Shown: positions 18,100 to 26,269, numbered from the stretch's first letter. The stretch: 46,922 nt of DNA from Lentimicrobium sp. (GCA_024709105.1 JANJXJ010000220.1:1-46922), one strand, 5' to 3'. Translations and numbers: made by a program. The notes: generated by a model from the letters alone, not told the origin.

Positions 18100-18771
18100 A
18101 TGGCAAACAGATTGATGGATCCCATCGGCAGACTGATGGGGTTAAGGTACAAATCGCATCCCTGGCATGGCGTTGAAATAGGCCCTGATGCACCTGAATT
18201 ACTTACCTGCTTTGTGGAGATGGTAACCACCGATACAGTGAAATATGAGGTGGATAAAATTTCAGGTTACCTGAAAATAGACCGGCCGCAGAAATATTCC
18301 AATGTTTTGCCGGCTCTGTATGGGTTTATTCCACAAACACTTTGTGCCAAAAAGGTTGCCGAGTATGCTTCAAAAAAGTCGGGCAGAGCTGAAATTGTTG
18401 GGGATGGCGACCCGCTTGATATCTGTATTCTGGCCGAAAAAAGCATTACCCACGGAGATATTCTGGTAAGGGCGATTCCCATTGGTGGATTCAGAATGCT
18501 TGATGGAAACCAGGCCGACGATAAGATTATTGCTGTGCTTAAAAATGATGCTGTTTATGGAGAATACACCGATGTGGAACAACTTCCAAAACTAATCGTA
18601 AACAGGCTGAAACACTATTTTCTTACCTATAAAGATTTGCCTGGTGAACCCCGCGACTGTGAAATTACACATACTTACAATGCTGCAGAAGCGCGTGAAA
18701 TTATTGAAGCATCCATGGAGGATTACAGGCAGAAGTTCGAAAATCTGGATACACTCCTGTCGGAAGTTTAA
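18100..18771 (+). CDS. ppa: Inorganic pyrophosphatase, soluble family I
   Basis: The enzyme hydrolyses pyrophosphate to two phosphates in the cytoplasm, pulling biosynthetic reactions forward. From ATG 18100 it is 223 residues. The family I metal-site signature DGDPLDICIL (about residues 104-113) is intact, as are IDRPQKYSNVLPALYGFIP upstream and DDKIIAVLKND downstream. The protein is longer than the about 175-residue E. coli enzyme, with extra N-terminal and C-terminal segments (ITHTYNAAEAREIIEASMEDY). An upstream start at 18070 lies before the predicted transcription start. A terminator follows the stop. Confidence 0.93.
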   Translation: MANRLMDPIGRLMGLRYKSHPWHGVEIGPDAPELLTCFVEMVTTDTVKYEVDKISGYLKIDRPQKYSNVLPALYGFIPQTLCAKKVAEYASKKSGRAEIVGDGDPLDICILAEKSITHGDILVRAIPIGGFRMLDGNQADDKIIAVLKNDAVYGEYTDVEQLPKLIVNRLKHYFLTYKDLPGEPRDCEITHTYNAAEAREIIEASMEDYRQKFENLDTLLSEV

Positions 18772-18810
18772 TTTTCGATAAAACAATAATTTTAACCTTT
18801 TTCAAACTTT

Positions 18811-18843
18811 TTGGCCCGGATTACTCCGGGCTTTTTAACTTTG
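18811..18843 (+). promoter_or_regulatory. Promoter of the CoA-binding protein gene, overlapping the ppa terminator
   Basis: TAACTTTG at 18836-18843 is an exact TAnnTTTG, with TTG at 18811-18813 as possible -33 element, 22 bases upstream. The ppa terminator hairpin fills the spacer between the two elements. Transcription would start near 18850. Confidence 0.55.
18814..18836 (+). terminator. Intrinsic terminator after ppa
   Basis: GCCCGGA (18814-18820) pairs with TCCGGGC (18825-18831), followed by five T. It overlaps the promoter of the next gene. Confidence 0.85.
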
Positions 18844-18870
18844 CAAAAAATTACATTAACTGCTGCTTTT

Positions 18871-19230
18871 GTGAAACATACATTGGTGCTGGGGGCCAGC
18901 CTTAATTCTTCGCGCTATTCAAACATGTGTATCCATGACCTGGTCGAAGCAGGTTTTACAGTTTCAGCTGTGGGCCTTCGCGAGGGGGTAGTAAGTGGTG
19001 TAAAAATTGAAAAGGGAATGCCTCAATATGATGATATTCATACCATTACATTGTATCTTGGCCCGGGAAACCAACCGCAGTACTATGAGTACATCATCAG
19101 TTTGAACCCTAAAAGACTAATATTTAATCCCGGAACGTGGAACGAAGATCTGGCCGACCTTGCGGCAAAAGCTGGCATACGTGTTGAAAGCCGTTGTACC
19201 CTGATGATGATTTCTGCCGGGAACTATTAA
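18871..19230 (+). CDS. CoA-binding domain protein (YccU-like)
   Basis: The 119-residue protein has a Rossmann-like CoA-binding fold: VLGASLNSSRYSNMCIHDLV near the N-terminus, VSAVGLREGVVSGVKIEKG in the middle, and FNPGTWNEDLADLAAKAGI with CTLMMI at the end. Small proteins of this family (CoA_binding_2) are widespread and have no settled role. I chose GTG 18871 because the upstream in-frame TTG at 18811 lies inside the ppa terminator and before the predicted transcription start. It is probably monocistronic. Confidence 0.85.
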   Translation: MKHTLVLGASLNSSRYSNMCIHDLVEAGFTVSAVGLREGVVSGVKIEKGMPQYDDIHTITLYLGPGNQPQYYEYIISLNPKRLIFNPGTWNEDLADLAAKAGIRVESRCTLMMISAGNY

Positions 19231-19355
19231 GTAAATGTAATTGATGGTGTACGAAATGCTTCATTTTTGCGTTATCAGGCAAAGGAAACGAATAATTAAG
19301 TACCTTAGCCCCTTGTTTCATCCACAAGTTCAGCACTTTGCCGGATCATAGAATT

Positions 19356-20651
19356 ATGATAAAAATTAACTTTTCTCTCTGCTTCAGACTGTTGATAGGT
19401 TTTGTGTTAACCGCCTGTTTGCCAGCGATATCGAAGTCACAGGAAAACATTACCAGTGTTACCGGAGACTCCATTTGCCCGTCATCGCAGTACATAGTTC
19501 CTGTAATGGTTACCAATCTGAATAATCTTGATTCAATTGCTTTGCAGCTGAAAGTACCTGTGCAAACCATGCAATATTTAAGTTTCAGGCAGGTAAATGC
19601 AGCGTTTCCGGCCAACTCGTTTAAAGTATCTCTGGCAGGAGATACTATCAGAATGACATGGGGAGGAACTTTGCCGGTAAGCCTGGGAAACGAAAAGTTG
19701 CTCGACCTTATTTTTAAGATTAAGCCGGATGCCATTCCAGGTTCACTTACATGGCTTGAGAACCTTTGCCTGTATCGTGAGCAGGGCGGTGCTTTGGTTC
19801 CTTCATCATACATTAACGGCAACATCAGACTCTTTCCATCGCTGTTTGTTGCCATTGAAGAGATTGACGCAACTTGTCCGGGAGAATGTAATGCCAATGT
19901 AGGGGCACATGCCACCGGAGGTAAGAAGCCGTACTCTTTTTTATGGAACGGTGAAAACAGTCCGCTTGATAGTATTCTAACCAAAGCCTGTGGAACAGTT
20001 AATAATCTTCAGGTGATTGATGCAAATGGCTGCATCCTTGATACAAGTTTTAAAGTTTCAGAGCTGCTTTCGGCCAAAGTTGAACTTGAAACAGAACCAG
20101 ATACGGTTTACATTCAGAATCCGGGTATAAAATTCTCATTTTCAGGTGATCAGAATGTTGTGGAATGGCTCTGGGATTTTGGAGACGGAAGTCCCCGTTC
20201 ACGGGAACGCACTCCGCAGCATGTTTATTCCACAGCCTCGGCCCCCGACCTTGAAGCCTACACAGTTTCACTTACAGTGCGCAGTACTCAGGGATGTGAC
20301 ACTACCATTCTGTTCAATCTTCCGGTAAGCGAAGCCAAACTGTTTATTCCCAATGTGTTCACGCCAAACGGAGATAACATCAACGATAAGTTTGTAATTG
20401 CCAAACAAAACGACGGAGGAAGCAGCAGTGGCAGTAATTATATTCCTATCAATCAGGAATATCTGCGGGTAGAACTGGTTGTACTCGACCGCTGGGGGCG
20501 GAAAGTTTTTGAGGACGACGATTATAAAAACAACTGGGATGGAGGCAATGTTCCAGATGGTACATATTATTACCGCCTGAATACCTTTGGTTACTTTAAA
20601 GATGAAAGTTACAAAGGTGCGGTTACCATACTCAGGGGCAACCGGAATTAG
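19356..20651 (+). CDS. Secreted protein with cohesin-like, SprB-like and PKD domains and type B T9SS sorting domain
   Basis: The 431-residue protein has a signal peptide (about residues 1-28, ending ISKSQ). A cohesin-like beta domain follows (about 35-145; VTNLNNLDSIALQLKVP, DTIRMTWGG). Next come a SprB-type segment (CPGECNANVGAHATGGKKPYS, about 170-215) and a PKD domain (WLWDFGDGSPRSRERTPQHVY, about 268-288). The gliding-motility-associated C-terminal domain covers about 330-425 (FIPNVFTPNGDNINDKFVI, LDRWGRKVFEDDDYKNNWDG, PDGTYYYRLNTFG). That last domain marks type B cargo of the type IX secretion system. The ligand is unknown. ATG 19356 is chosen over an upstream TTG at 19338 because it opens a clean signal peptide. 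Confidence 0.88.
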   Translation: MIKINFSLCFRLLIGFVLTACLPAISKSQENITSVTGDSICPSSQYIVPVMVTNLNNLDSIALQLKVPVQTMQYLSFRQVNAAFPANSFKVSLAGDTIRMTWGGTLPVSLGNEKLLDLIFKIKPDAIPGSLTWLENLCLYREQGGALVPSSYINGNIRLFPSLFVAIEEIDATCPGECNANVGAHATGGKKPYSFLWNGENSPLDSILTKACGTVNNLQVIDANGCILDTSFKVSELLSAKVELETEPDTVYIQNPGIKFSFSGDQNVVEWLWDFGDGSPRSRERTPQHVYSTASAPDLEAYTVSLTVRSTQGCDTTILFNLPVSEAKLFIPNVFTPNGDNINDKFVIAKQNDGGSSSGSNYIPINQEYLRVELVVLDRWGRKVFEDDDYKNNWDGGNVPDGTYYYRLNTFGYFKDESYKGAVTILRGNRN

Positions 20652-20672
20652 AATCTGCTGCTTTTAAATTCT

Positions 20673-20936
20673 TTAAACTGATCTGTTGAAGTCCATATGG
20701 TTGACTTCAATTCCTTCAATTCCTTTAAGGTCTTTCAGAAGTTTTTCCCATTCTCCGGTGTCGCCGGTGAGTTCAAGAATGATCAATCCGCCGGATCCAA
20801 AATGAACATCATCGGCTTCGTTTAACCCCAGACGGGTTCTAATTGAGCACCCGTAGTTGGTAAGTACTTTCTGAACAAGATCGGCAACACTGCCGCGATT
20901 GCTGACATTGATGCCCAGTATCCTAACTTTTCCCAT
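20673..20936 (-). CDS. TM1266-family [FeFe]-hydrogenase-associated regulator, copy 2
   Basis: This 87-residue ACT-like protein reads MGKVRILGINVSNRGSVAD, then IRTRLGLNEADDV, GGLIILELTGDTGEWEKLL and a closing GIEVNHMDF. Small proteins of this type are found next to hydrogenase maturation genes in many anaerobes and are predicted to be regulators, with no proven mechanism. It follows a paralogue by 7 bases, and both follow hydG. Its gene ends 21 bases from the convergent T9SS gene, with no terminator between them. Confidence 0.8.
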   Translation of the reverse strand: MGKVRILGINVSNRGSVADLVQKVLTNYGCSIRTRLGLNEADDVHFGSGGLIILELTGDTGEWEKLLKDLKGIEGIEVNHMDFNRSV

Positions 20937-20943
20937 AATCTGA

Positions 20944-21201
20944 TTAATAAACGAACGACATATTCTGAATTTCTACACCTCCAACTTCAGATAGTTCCTG
21001 TTCAAAAGCTTTCCATTCTTTTTCATTGCCGGTAAGGTGCAGAATTATTACACCGGCCCTGCTGCAGGTATTCTCATTGAGTTCATGAAAGCCCAGCCTG
21101 GTTTTGATGAGGTGGGAGTTCTTTGTCATAAGTACCTGCAACCTTCCGGCTTCTTTAATGCGGTCTCTGATGAGCAAGCCTAAAATCCTCGTTTCTTTCA
21201 T
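20944..21201 (-). CDS. TM1266-family [FeFe]-hydrogenase-associated regulator, copy 1
   Basis: The 85-residue paralogue reads MKETRILGLLIRDRIKEAG, IKTRLGFHELNEN, AGVIILHLTGNEKEWKAFE and GGVEIQNMSF. It shares the (R)ILG start, the KTRLG segment and the LTG-x-x-x-EW motif with the next gene, but overall identity is low. Two tandem, diverged copies suggest separate partners or a heterodimer. It starts 16 bases after the hydG stop and is very likely cotranscribed with it. Confidence 0.8.
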   Translation of the reverse strand: MKETRILGLLIRDRIKEAGRLQVLMTKNSHLIKTRLGFHELNENTCSRAGVIILHLTGNEKEWKAFEQELSEVGGVEIQNMSFVY

Positions 21202-21217
21202 TTTGATTGGTGTTTGG

Positions 21218-22654
21218 TTAGAAATAGAGGTCTCTTTCTCCAGATTGAACTCTCAGTAACCTGATTCGAAGTTCGTTCATGTTTTTGGGGTCAACACTTT
21301 TCTCCAGGTCGTCAAGGTTTTTTTCAATTACTTCCCAGCCTTTCTTTTTGGTGTCGGCCGGAGCGTAGTCTTCGAGGTATTCGGCCAATGTGAGCATGGC
21401 GTTGGGCGAGCAGAAACGCTTGATAAATCCGGGGACCGAAAACTCCATGAAGTGCTCTCCGGTTCTTCCCCTGCGGTAACAAGCGGTGCAAAACGAAGGA
21501 AGGTAATCATTCTCAAAGAGTTCTTCAATAATTTCGTTCAGGGAGCGGTTGTCGTTAATCTGAAACTGTTCCTTATTCAGATCTTGTTCTTCGTTGAGTG
21601 AATTGGAATAAGAGCCAAGTTCAAGTTTGGTTCCTCCGTCAATCTGTGATACTCCAAATTGAATCACTTCATGCCTTAGCGCCGGATTTTCGCGGGCGGT
21701 AAGAATCATACCTGTGTAAGGCACTGCCAGTCTGAGAATGGCTACTAATCTGGCAAAATCGGCATCGCTTACTGTGTAATCTGTGCCCAGGTCAAGCTTG
21801 GAGGCGTTTTGAATTCGCGGAAATGAAATGGTATGCGGGCCAACATGGTAACAGGCTTCCAGATGATTGGTGTGGCGAACCAGCCCAAGTACCTCAAATC
21901 TCCAGTCGTACAACCCAAAAAGTGCTCCGATTCCTACATCGTCAATTCCTGCTTCCTGTGCTCTGTCGAGAGAAGTAAGCCTATAATTGAAGACTCGTTT
22001 TTTGCCTCCCAGGTGATAATTTTTATATGCTTCGGGATGATAGGTTTCCTGAAAAACCTGGTAAGTGCCGATGCCGGCTTCTTTTACTGTTCTGAAGCCT
22101 TCGATTTCAAGAGGCGCCGCGTTGATATTTACCCTGCGGATCTCGCCCGGCCCTTTCTTTACGCCATAAACAGTTTTAACGGTGTGAGCAATATATTCTG
22201 CTGAATACTCAGGATGTTCTCCATACACTAAAATCAGGCGCTTTTGTCCGTTGTCTTCAAGTGCTTCAACCTCGTGAATGAGTTCGGCATCGCTGAGTGT
22301 TTTCCTGATGGCTTCTTTGTTTGAAGCCCTGAAACCGCAGTATTTGCAGTTGTTGGTGCATTTATTGCCAACATACAGAGGAGCAAAAAGAACAATGCGG
22401 TTCCCGTAAACACGTTTTTTTAATTCACGGGCGCCTTCCTTAATTTCTTCAATGAGTTCAGGGTCGCTGGCATTAATTAAAATGGCTGTCTCCCTGAGAG
22501 TTAGTCTTTTTTTATCGAGCGATTTTGCAATGACCGCTCTAACCGATTCTTTGTCAGATTTGGTTTCATTGATGATTTCCCAAATCTCATCCGGATCAAT
22601 AAACGGTTGCATCCGTTGATCAGGTATCCGGCACTTTTCTGGTGTAAAAATCAT
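21218..22654 (-). CDS. hydG: [FeFe]-hydrogenase H-cluster maturase HydG (radical SAM)
   Basis: HydG cleaves tyrosine to make the CO and CN- ligands of the H-cluster. The 478-residue protein carries the radical SAM motif CTNNCKYC (Cys 99, 103, 106) and HydG-typical blocks ILVYGEHPEYSAEYIAHTV, YQVFQETYHPEAYKNYH and DDVGIGALFGLYDWRFE. The C-terminal second cluster site is FCTACYRRGRTGEHFME with a later Cys in KRFCSPNAML (about residues 383-410), which separates HydG from ThiH. It leads a short unit with the two TM1266-type genes and has its own predicted promoter. hydE and hydF are not in this window. Confidence 0.95.
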   Translation of the reverse strand: MIFTPEKCRIPDQRMQPFIDPDEIWEIINETKSDKESVRAVIAKSLDKKRLTLRETAILINASDPELIEEIKEGARELKKRVYGNRIVLFAPLYVGNKCTNNCKYCGFRASNKEAIRKTLSDAELIHEVEALEDNGQKRLILVYGEHPEYSAEYIAHTVKTVYGVKKGPGEIRRVNINAAPLEIEGFRTVKEAGIGTYQVFQETYHPEAYKNYHLGGKKRVFNYRLTSLDRAQEAGIDDVGIGALFGLYDWRFEVLGLVRHTNHLEACYHVGPHTISFPRIQNASKLDLGTDYTVSDADFARLVAILRLAVPYTGMILTARENPALRHEVIQFGVSQIDGGTKLELGSYSNSLNEEQDLNKEQFQINDNRSLNEIIEELFENDYLPSFCTACYRRGRTGEHFMEFSVPGFIKRFCSPNAMLTLAEYLEDYAPADTKKKGWEVIEKNLDDLEKSVDPKNMNELRIRLLRVQSGERDLYF

Positions 22655-22698
22655 TATATTCTGATATTCAGATTGTTAAAAAAAGGTGAACTCTACTA

Positions 22699-22706
22699 CA
22701 AAAGTA
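22699..22706 (-). promoter_or_regulatory. -7 promoter element of hydG
   Basis: The minus strand reads TACTTTTG, an exact TAnnTTTG. Predicted transcription starts near 22692, about 38 bases before the hydG ATG. Confidence 0.55.
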
Positions 22707-22742
22707 CTTAATTTTAGCCTGAAATGCCATTTAAAAGTACTT
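22700..22742. repeat. Direct repeat AAAAGTACTT around the hydG promoter
   Basis: AAAAGTACTT occurs at 22700-22709 and again at 22733-22742, 33 bases apart (three helical turns). Each copy contains the palindrome AAGTACTT; the first overlaps the -7 element. The arrangement looks like a pair of operator half-sets, but no regulator can be named. Confidence 0.35.
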
Positions 22743-22758
22743 TATTACTACAATTTAA

Positions 22759-23538
22759 TCAAACTTCAATTACAAGGTTATCATAAGCCAGTCTTACATT
22801 TTCGGGAAGTTTTTTTTCAACCTCTTCATGCAATCCTAAAAAGTGACTGATGTGTGTGAGATAGGCTCTTTCGGGTTTCAATTCTTCAATCAATGACAAT
22901 GCTTCACTCAGCGAAAAGTGTGAAATATGTTTCGAATTTCTTAGTGCATTGATTACCAAAACCTTGGAATTGAATATCTTGTGTTTTTCTTCGTCGGGTA
23001 TAAAACTGGCATCGGTTATATAGGTGAGACCATCGAACCGGTATCCGAAAACCGGAAGTTTGTTGTGCATAACAAGAACGGGCATGATGCTTGTTTCACC
23101 AATGCTGAAACGGTTATTATCAATTTCATTTATGGTTACCTGTGGTGCTCCGAAGAATCGTGTTTCGGTAAAAATGTAAGGGAATTCGGTTTTGATGGCT
23201 TCCATTACATTGTGTGTGCCATAAATGGGGATGTTTTTGTTGAGGATATAATTGAACGCCCTTACATCGTCGAGTCCGGCGATATGGTCGCGGTGTTCAT
23301 GTGTAAATATCACAGCATCAATATCTTCAACCTGCTGTTTAAGCATCTGAAACCTGAAATCCGGCCCGCAGTCAATTACAATATTCTGGTTGTTGATGCT
23401 AACCATGGCCGAAGTTCTGAACCTTTTGTCGCGCGCGTCGGGAGATTTGCAGATCGGGCAGTTACAGGCAATTACAGGCACTCCTATGGAAGTTCCGGTT
23501 CCCAGAAATGTAAGTTTAATTTTGCCTTGTGTTTCCAT
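22759..23538 (-). CDS. MBL-fold metallohydrolase, PhnP-like
   Basis: The 259-residue protein has the metallo-beta-lactamase metal motif FTHEHRDHIAGLDD (about residues 78-91), early NCPICKSPDARDKRFRTSAMV, IVIDCGPDFRFQML, and late AYLTHISHFLG. The Cys-rich insert near residue 25 and the layout resemble PhnP-type phosphoribosyl cyclic phosphodiesterases, but no phosphonate genes are nearby. It is probably the last gene of the hyd operon, 9 bases after ribF. The in vivo substrate is unknown. Confidence 0.85.
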   Translation of the reverse strand: METQGKIKLTFLGTGTSIGVPVIACNCPICKSPDARDKRFRTSAMVSINNQNIVIDCGPDFRFQMLKQQVEDIDAVIFTHEHRDHIAGLDDVRAFNYILNKNIPIYGTHNVMEAIKTEFPYIFTETRFFGAPQVTINEIDNNRFSIGETSIMPVLVMHNKLPVFGYRFDGLTYITDASFIPDEEKHKIFNSKVLVINALRNSKHISHFSLSEALSLIEELKPERAYLTHISHFLGLHEEVEKKLPENVRLAYDNLVIEV

Positions 23539-23547
23539 GTTTGATGT

Positions 23548-24489
23548 TTAGTAAATCAATTCTTCAACTTCCCTGAGGTCGGATTTGAGCTGCTGCTGCA
23601 TTTCTTCGTCGCATGAAAATGCCAGTTCGTCCCTGATTCGCTTTGCAAAGAAAACGGTCGCGGTTTTGCCCGCCAGATCAACATCTGCATCAAAAAGATG
23701 AATATCAATGGTAATTTCATCAATCTTTCTGAATTCCAGCGGGAGAGAATTTTTAATATTGAGAATACCTTTATAATATTCGTCTTCAACCAAAACGCTG
23801 ACTGCATAAACGCCATCGCAGGGGACAAGCTTGTTTTCCTCTTCAATTTTGACTCTTAAAGTCTTGAAGTTGATTTTTTTACAGGTTTCGCTTCCCGGGT
23901 ATAACTGGCTGATGATTATATAATGATGATCAAGATAGGCGTTGGCTCTTTGGATTTTTCCCTCAAGCAATGCTTTTCTGATCAGGGTTGAGCTTACGGT
24001 TTCATTGTGAATGTCCTGCTCAGGAATTTCTTCAACTCCAAAATTGTAGTATTGCCCCAGTTCGTAAAGATATTCGAAGTCACCTTCGCGGTTGTGTCCG
24101 AAATGGTGGTTAAATCCGATTACTACTTTCTTGGCTCTGAGCTTGCCAACCAGAATGTTTCTGATAAAATCAATGGAGGGAATTTGAGAGAACTCGCGCG
24201 TAAAATTCAGGATGATCAGATTGTCGAGGCCTGTTTTTCTGAGCAGTTCAATTTTTTCTTTCTGTGAGTTGATCAGCAGCAAGGTTTTTCCGGCAGATTC
24301 AGGGAAAAGCACTTTGCGCGGATGCGGGTGGAATGTTATCAGCACCGATTCACCGCCAATGTTGGCAGCAATTTCATTAAGCCTGTTCAGAATGGTTTTG
24401 TGACCAATATGCACCCCGTCAAAAGACCCGGTGGTAACTACCGGATTTTTTATAACATCCAGATGATCAAGGTCATATAATATTCTCAT
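23548..24489 (-). CDS. ribF: Bifunctional riboflavin kinase/FAD synthetase
   Basis: RibF makes FMN from riboflavin and then FAD. The 313-residue protein has the nucleotidyltransferase motif TTGSFDGVHIGHKTILNRL (about residues 20-38), GFNHHFGHNREGD (about 123-135) and SSTLIRKALLEG, then the flavokinase domain from about 175. That second domain is more diverged than usual: the region before GVYAVSVL reads NFKTLRVKIEEENKLVPCDG. The gene lies between rex and the MBL gene with gaps of 20 and 9 bases, in line with the hydrogenase genes. That placement suggests flavin supply for HydB, and indirectly for NQR. Confidence 0.93.
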   Translation of the reverse strand: MRILYDLDHLDVIKNPVVTTGSFDGVHIGHKTILNRLNEIAANIGGESVLITFHPHPRKVLFPESAGKTLLLINSQKEKIELLRKTGLDNLIILNFTREFSQIPSIDFIRNILVGKLRAKKVVIGFNHHFGHNREGDFEYLYELGQYYNFGVEEIPEQDIHNETVSSTLIRKALLEGKIQRANAYLDHHYIIISQLYPGSETCKKINFKTLRVKIEEENKLVPCDGVYAVSVLVEDEYYKGILNIKNSLPLEFRKIDEITIDIHLFDADVDLAGKTATVFFAKRIRDELAFSCDEEMQQQLKSDLREVEELIY

Positions 24490-24509
24490 ATTTTTTAAAG
24501 AGTTACTGT

Positions 24510-25133
24510 TCAGGCTTTTTTTACAAAATATGCCACTTTTTCAAGCATGGTTACTATGTCGAACTCCTGCAGGTAAACATGCGATGGCACATTAAGCGGC
24601 TTGGGGGAAAAGTTGATAATCCCTTTTATTCCAGCAAGTATCAGATCTTCTGCTACTTTTTCGGCGTATTCGCCCGGAACTGAAATTACAGCTATCGAAA
24701 TGCCTTCGTTTTTGATAATATCCTTTAACATCTCATTGTGGTAACAAGGAATGCCAGCATAAATCTTGTTCACTTTTTCGGGATTGGTGTCAAAAGCGGC
24801 AACAATATTTAGTTTGGTTCTTTTTCCGCTGAAATATCCCATGATGGCACGGCCGAGATTACCAATCCCCACAACAGCTACCTTTTGTCCATCGCGCGAA
24901 TCAATGATTTTGCCAATAATGTCAATCAGCTCTTTTACATCATAACCCTGGCGCAGGGTTCCGGTGTAACCAATTAACATTATGTCGCGCCTTACCTGTA
25001 CCGCGGTGATATGCAGTAAATTGGCAATTTCATGCGAAAATATATGGTGTTTGCCACTGGCCAGATAATTGAGCAAGGCTCTGCGATACTGGCTTAACCG
25101 TTCAACGGTTTTGTCCGGAAGTTTTTTTGTCAT
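24510..25133 (-). CDS. rex: Redox-sensing transcriptional repressor Rex
   Basis: Rex represses fermentation and respiration genes when NADH/NAD+ is low and leaves DNA when it binds NADH. The 207-residue protein has an N-terminal winged helix (about residues 8-75; FSHEIANLLHITAVQVRRDIM and GYTGTLRQGYDV) and a Rossmann domain with VGIGNLGRAIMGY (about 92-104). A C-terminal helix for domain swapping ends MLEKVAYFVKKA. It is embedded in the hyd operon, 11 bases after a receiver-kinase gene. Two Rex-box-like palindromes precede hydC, so autoregulation through the operon promoter is likely. Confidence 0.95.
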   Translation of the reverse strand: MTKKLPDKTVERLSQYRRALLNYLASGKHHIFSHEIANLLHITAVQVRRDIMLIGYTGTLRQGYDVKELIDIIGKIIDSRDGQKVAVVGIGNLGRAIMGYFSGKRTKLNIVAAFDTNPEKVNKIYAGIPCYHNEMLKDIIKNEGISIAVISVPGEYAEKVAEDLILAGIKGIINFSPKPLNVPSHVYLQEFDIVTMLEKVAYFVKKA

Positions 25134-25144
25134 CTTTCGTTTAT

Positions 25145-26266
25145 TTAATCCTGAGGAAAAATCACAGTGAAGGTTGAACCCTGATCGGGTTTACTTTGTA
25201 CTTCAATATCACCATGATACATCTCAACAATCTTTTTCAGGATAGAGAGGCCGAGCCCCGATCCTGTAATGTTTTTCGTTTTCTGATTTTTGATTCTCAC
25301 AAAATCCTGGAATAAACGGGTAGTTTCTTCTTCAGTCATTCCTATACCGGAATCACTTACGCTGATTTTTATAGCATTGTCTTCCTTTTTTATGAAGATA
25401 TCAACCCTGCCGCCCTGTTTGTTGTACTTTACAGCGTTTGAAATTAGATTATTAAGTATGATCTCAATTTCCTTTGGGTCAGCATCCATTACCACCGCTT
25501 CTTTTGTGTTCAGGTAGATGTCAACATCTTTCTGAATCGCATACGGACGCAAGGTATCAACCGAAATTTTAGCAATACTGGTAAGATCAACCTTCTGAAG
25601 ATTCTGGACAGGTGTTCCTGATTCAATTTTGGTGAGGTCGAGCAGATCCATAATCAGACTTCGCATTCCGGTTACTCTTTCCATGGAGCGATTAATCATT
25701 TCCTGGTATGCCTGTATGTTGTCGCCAAATTGCCGGTCATCCATAATTTTAAGGTAACCCTCTATCGCATTCAGTGGAGCCTTAAGTTCATGTGATAAAA
25801 CTGACAGGAACTGAAATCGGATTTGTTTCCCTTCCTTGTTCATTTTTTGGGTCATCCTCTTCAGGAAAAGTTGTTTGGTGATATTTTCCAGCGAGCTTCT
25901 TAGTTCCTGAGGGGTAAAAGGCTTAGGGATAAAGTCATAGGCGCCATCTCGTGTTGCTTTAACGGCAAGTTCAAGTGAAGCATAGGAGGTAATCATCACT
26001 ACCACAATATCATAAAGTTTCTTTTTTACATACTCCAGCACCTCTATGCCTTGTATGCCTGGTAGTTTGTTGTCGAGCAGTATGATGTCGGGCATCTCCC
26101 GGTCAATAATTTCTATAGCCTCCTCGCCGGTGGGTGCTTCCAGTACTATGTACTCAATGTGCTCATCCATAAAAGGATAATCCACTCTGAAGTTCTGAAG
26201 TATTCTTCGGGTACCCATTCTGATACCGAGTTCATCATCAACCACCAGTACTTTGTATTCTGCCAT
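25145..26266 (-). CDS. Receiver-histidine kinase hybrid protein
   Basis: This 373-residue cytoplasmic protein starts with a receiver domain (about residues 4-130), with phospho-acceptor Asp in IILLDNKLPGIQGIEV and the conserved Lys in FIPKPFTPQEL. A histidine kinase follows: HisKA with FLSVLSHELKAPLNAIEGYL (His about 160), then HATPase_c with NLISNAVKYNKQGG, DSGIGMTEEE and GSGLGLSILKKIVEMY. It has no membrane helix. It follows a single-domain response regulator by 3 bases and lies downstream of the HydS-like sensor kinase, so it is a good candidate for a relay element. Its output partner is not in the window. Confidence 0.9.
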   Translation of the reverse strand: MAEYKVLVVDDELGIRMGTRRILQNFRVDYPFMDEHIEYIVLEAPTGEEAIEIIDREMPDIILLDNKLPGIQGIEVLEYVKKKLYDIVVVMITSYASLELAVKATRDGAYDFIPKPFTPQELRSSLENITKQLFLKRMTQKMNKEGKQIRFQFLSVLSHELKAPLNAIEGYLKIMDDRQFGDNIQAYQEMINRSMERVTGMRSLIMDLLDLTKIESGTPVQNLQKVDLTSIAKISVDTLRPYAIQKDVDIYLNTKEAVVMDADPKEIEIILNNLISNAVKYNKQGGRVDIFIKKEDNAIKISVSDSGIGMTEEETTRLFQDFVRIKNQKTKNITGSGLGLSILKKIVEMYHGDIEVQSKPDQGSTFTVIFPQD

Positions 26267-26269
26267 GAC

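Noticed and set aside
21218-22654. ThiH (thiazole synthesis) instead of HydG
   Set aside because: The C-terminal second cluster motif and the hydrogenase-linked TM1266-type neighbours point to HydG; no thi genes are nearby.
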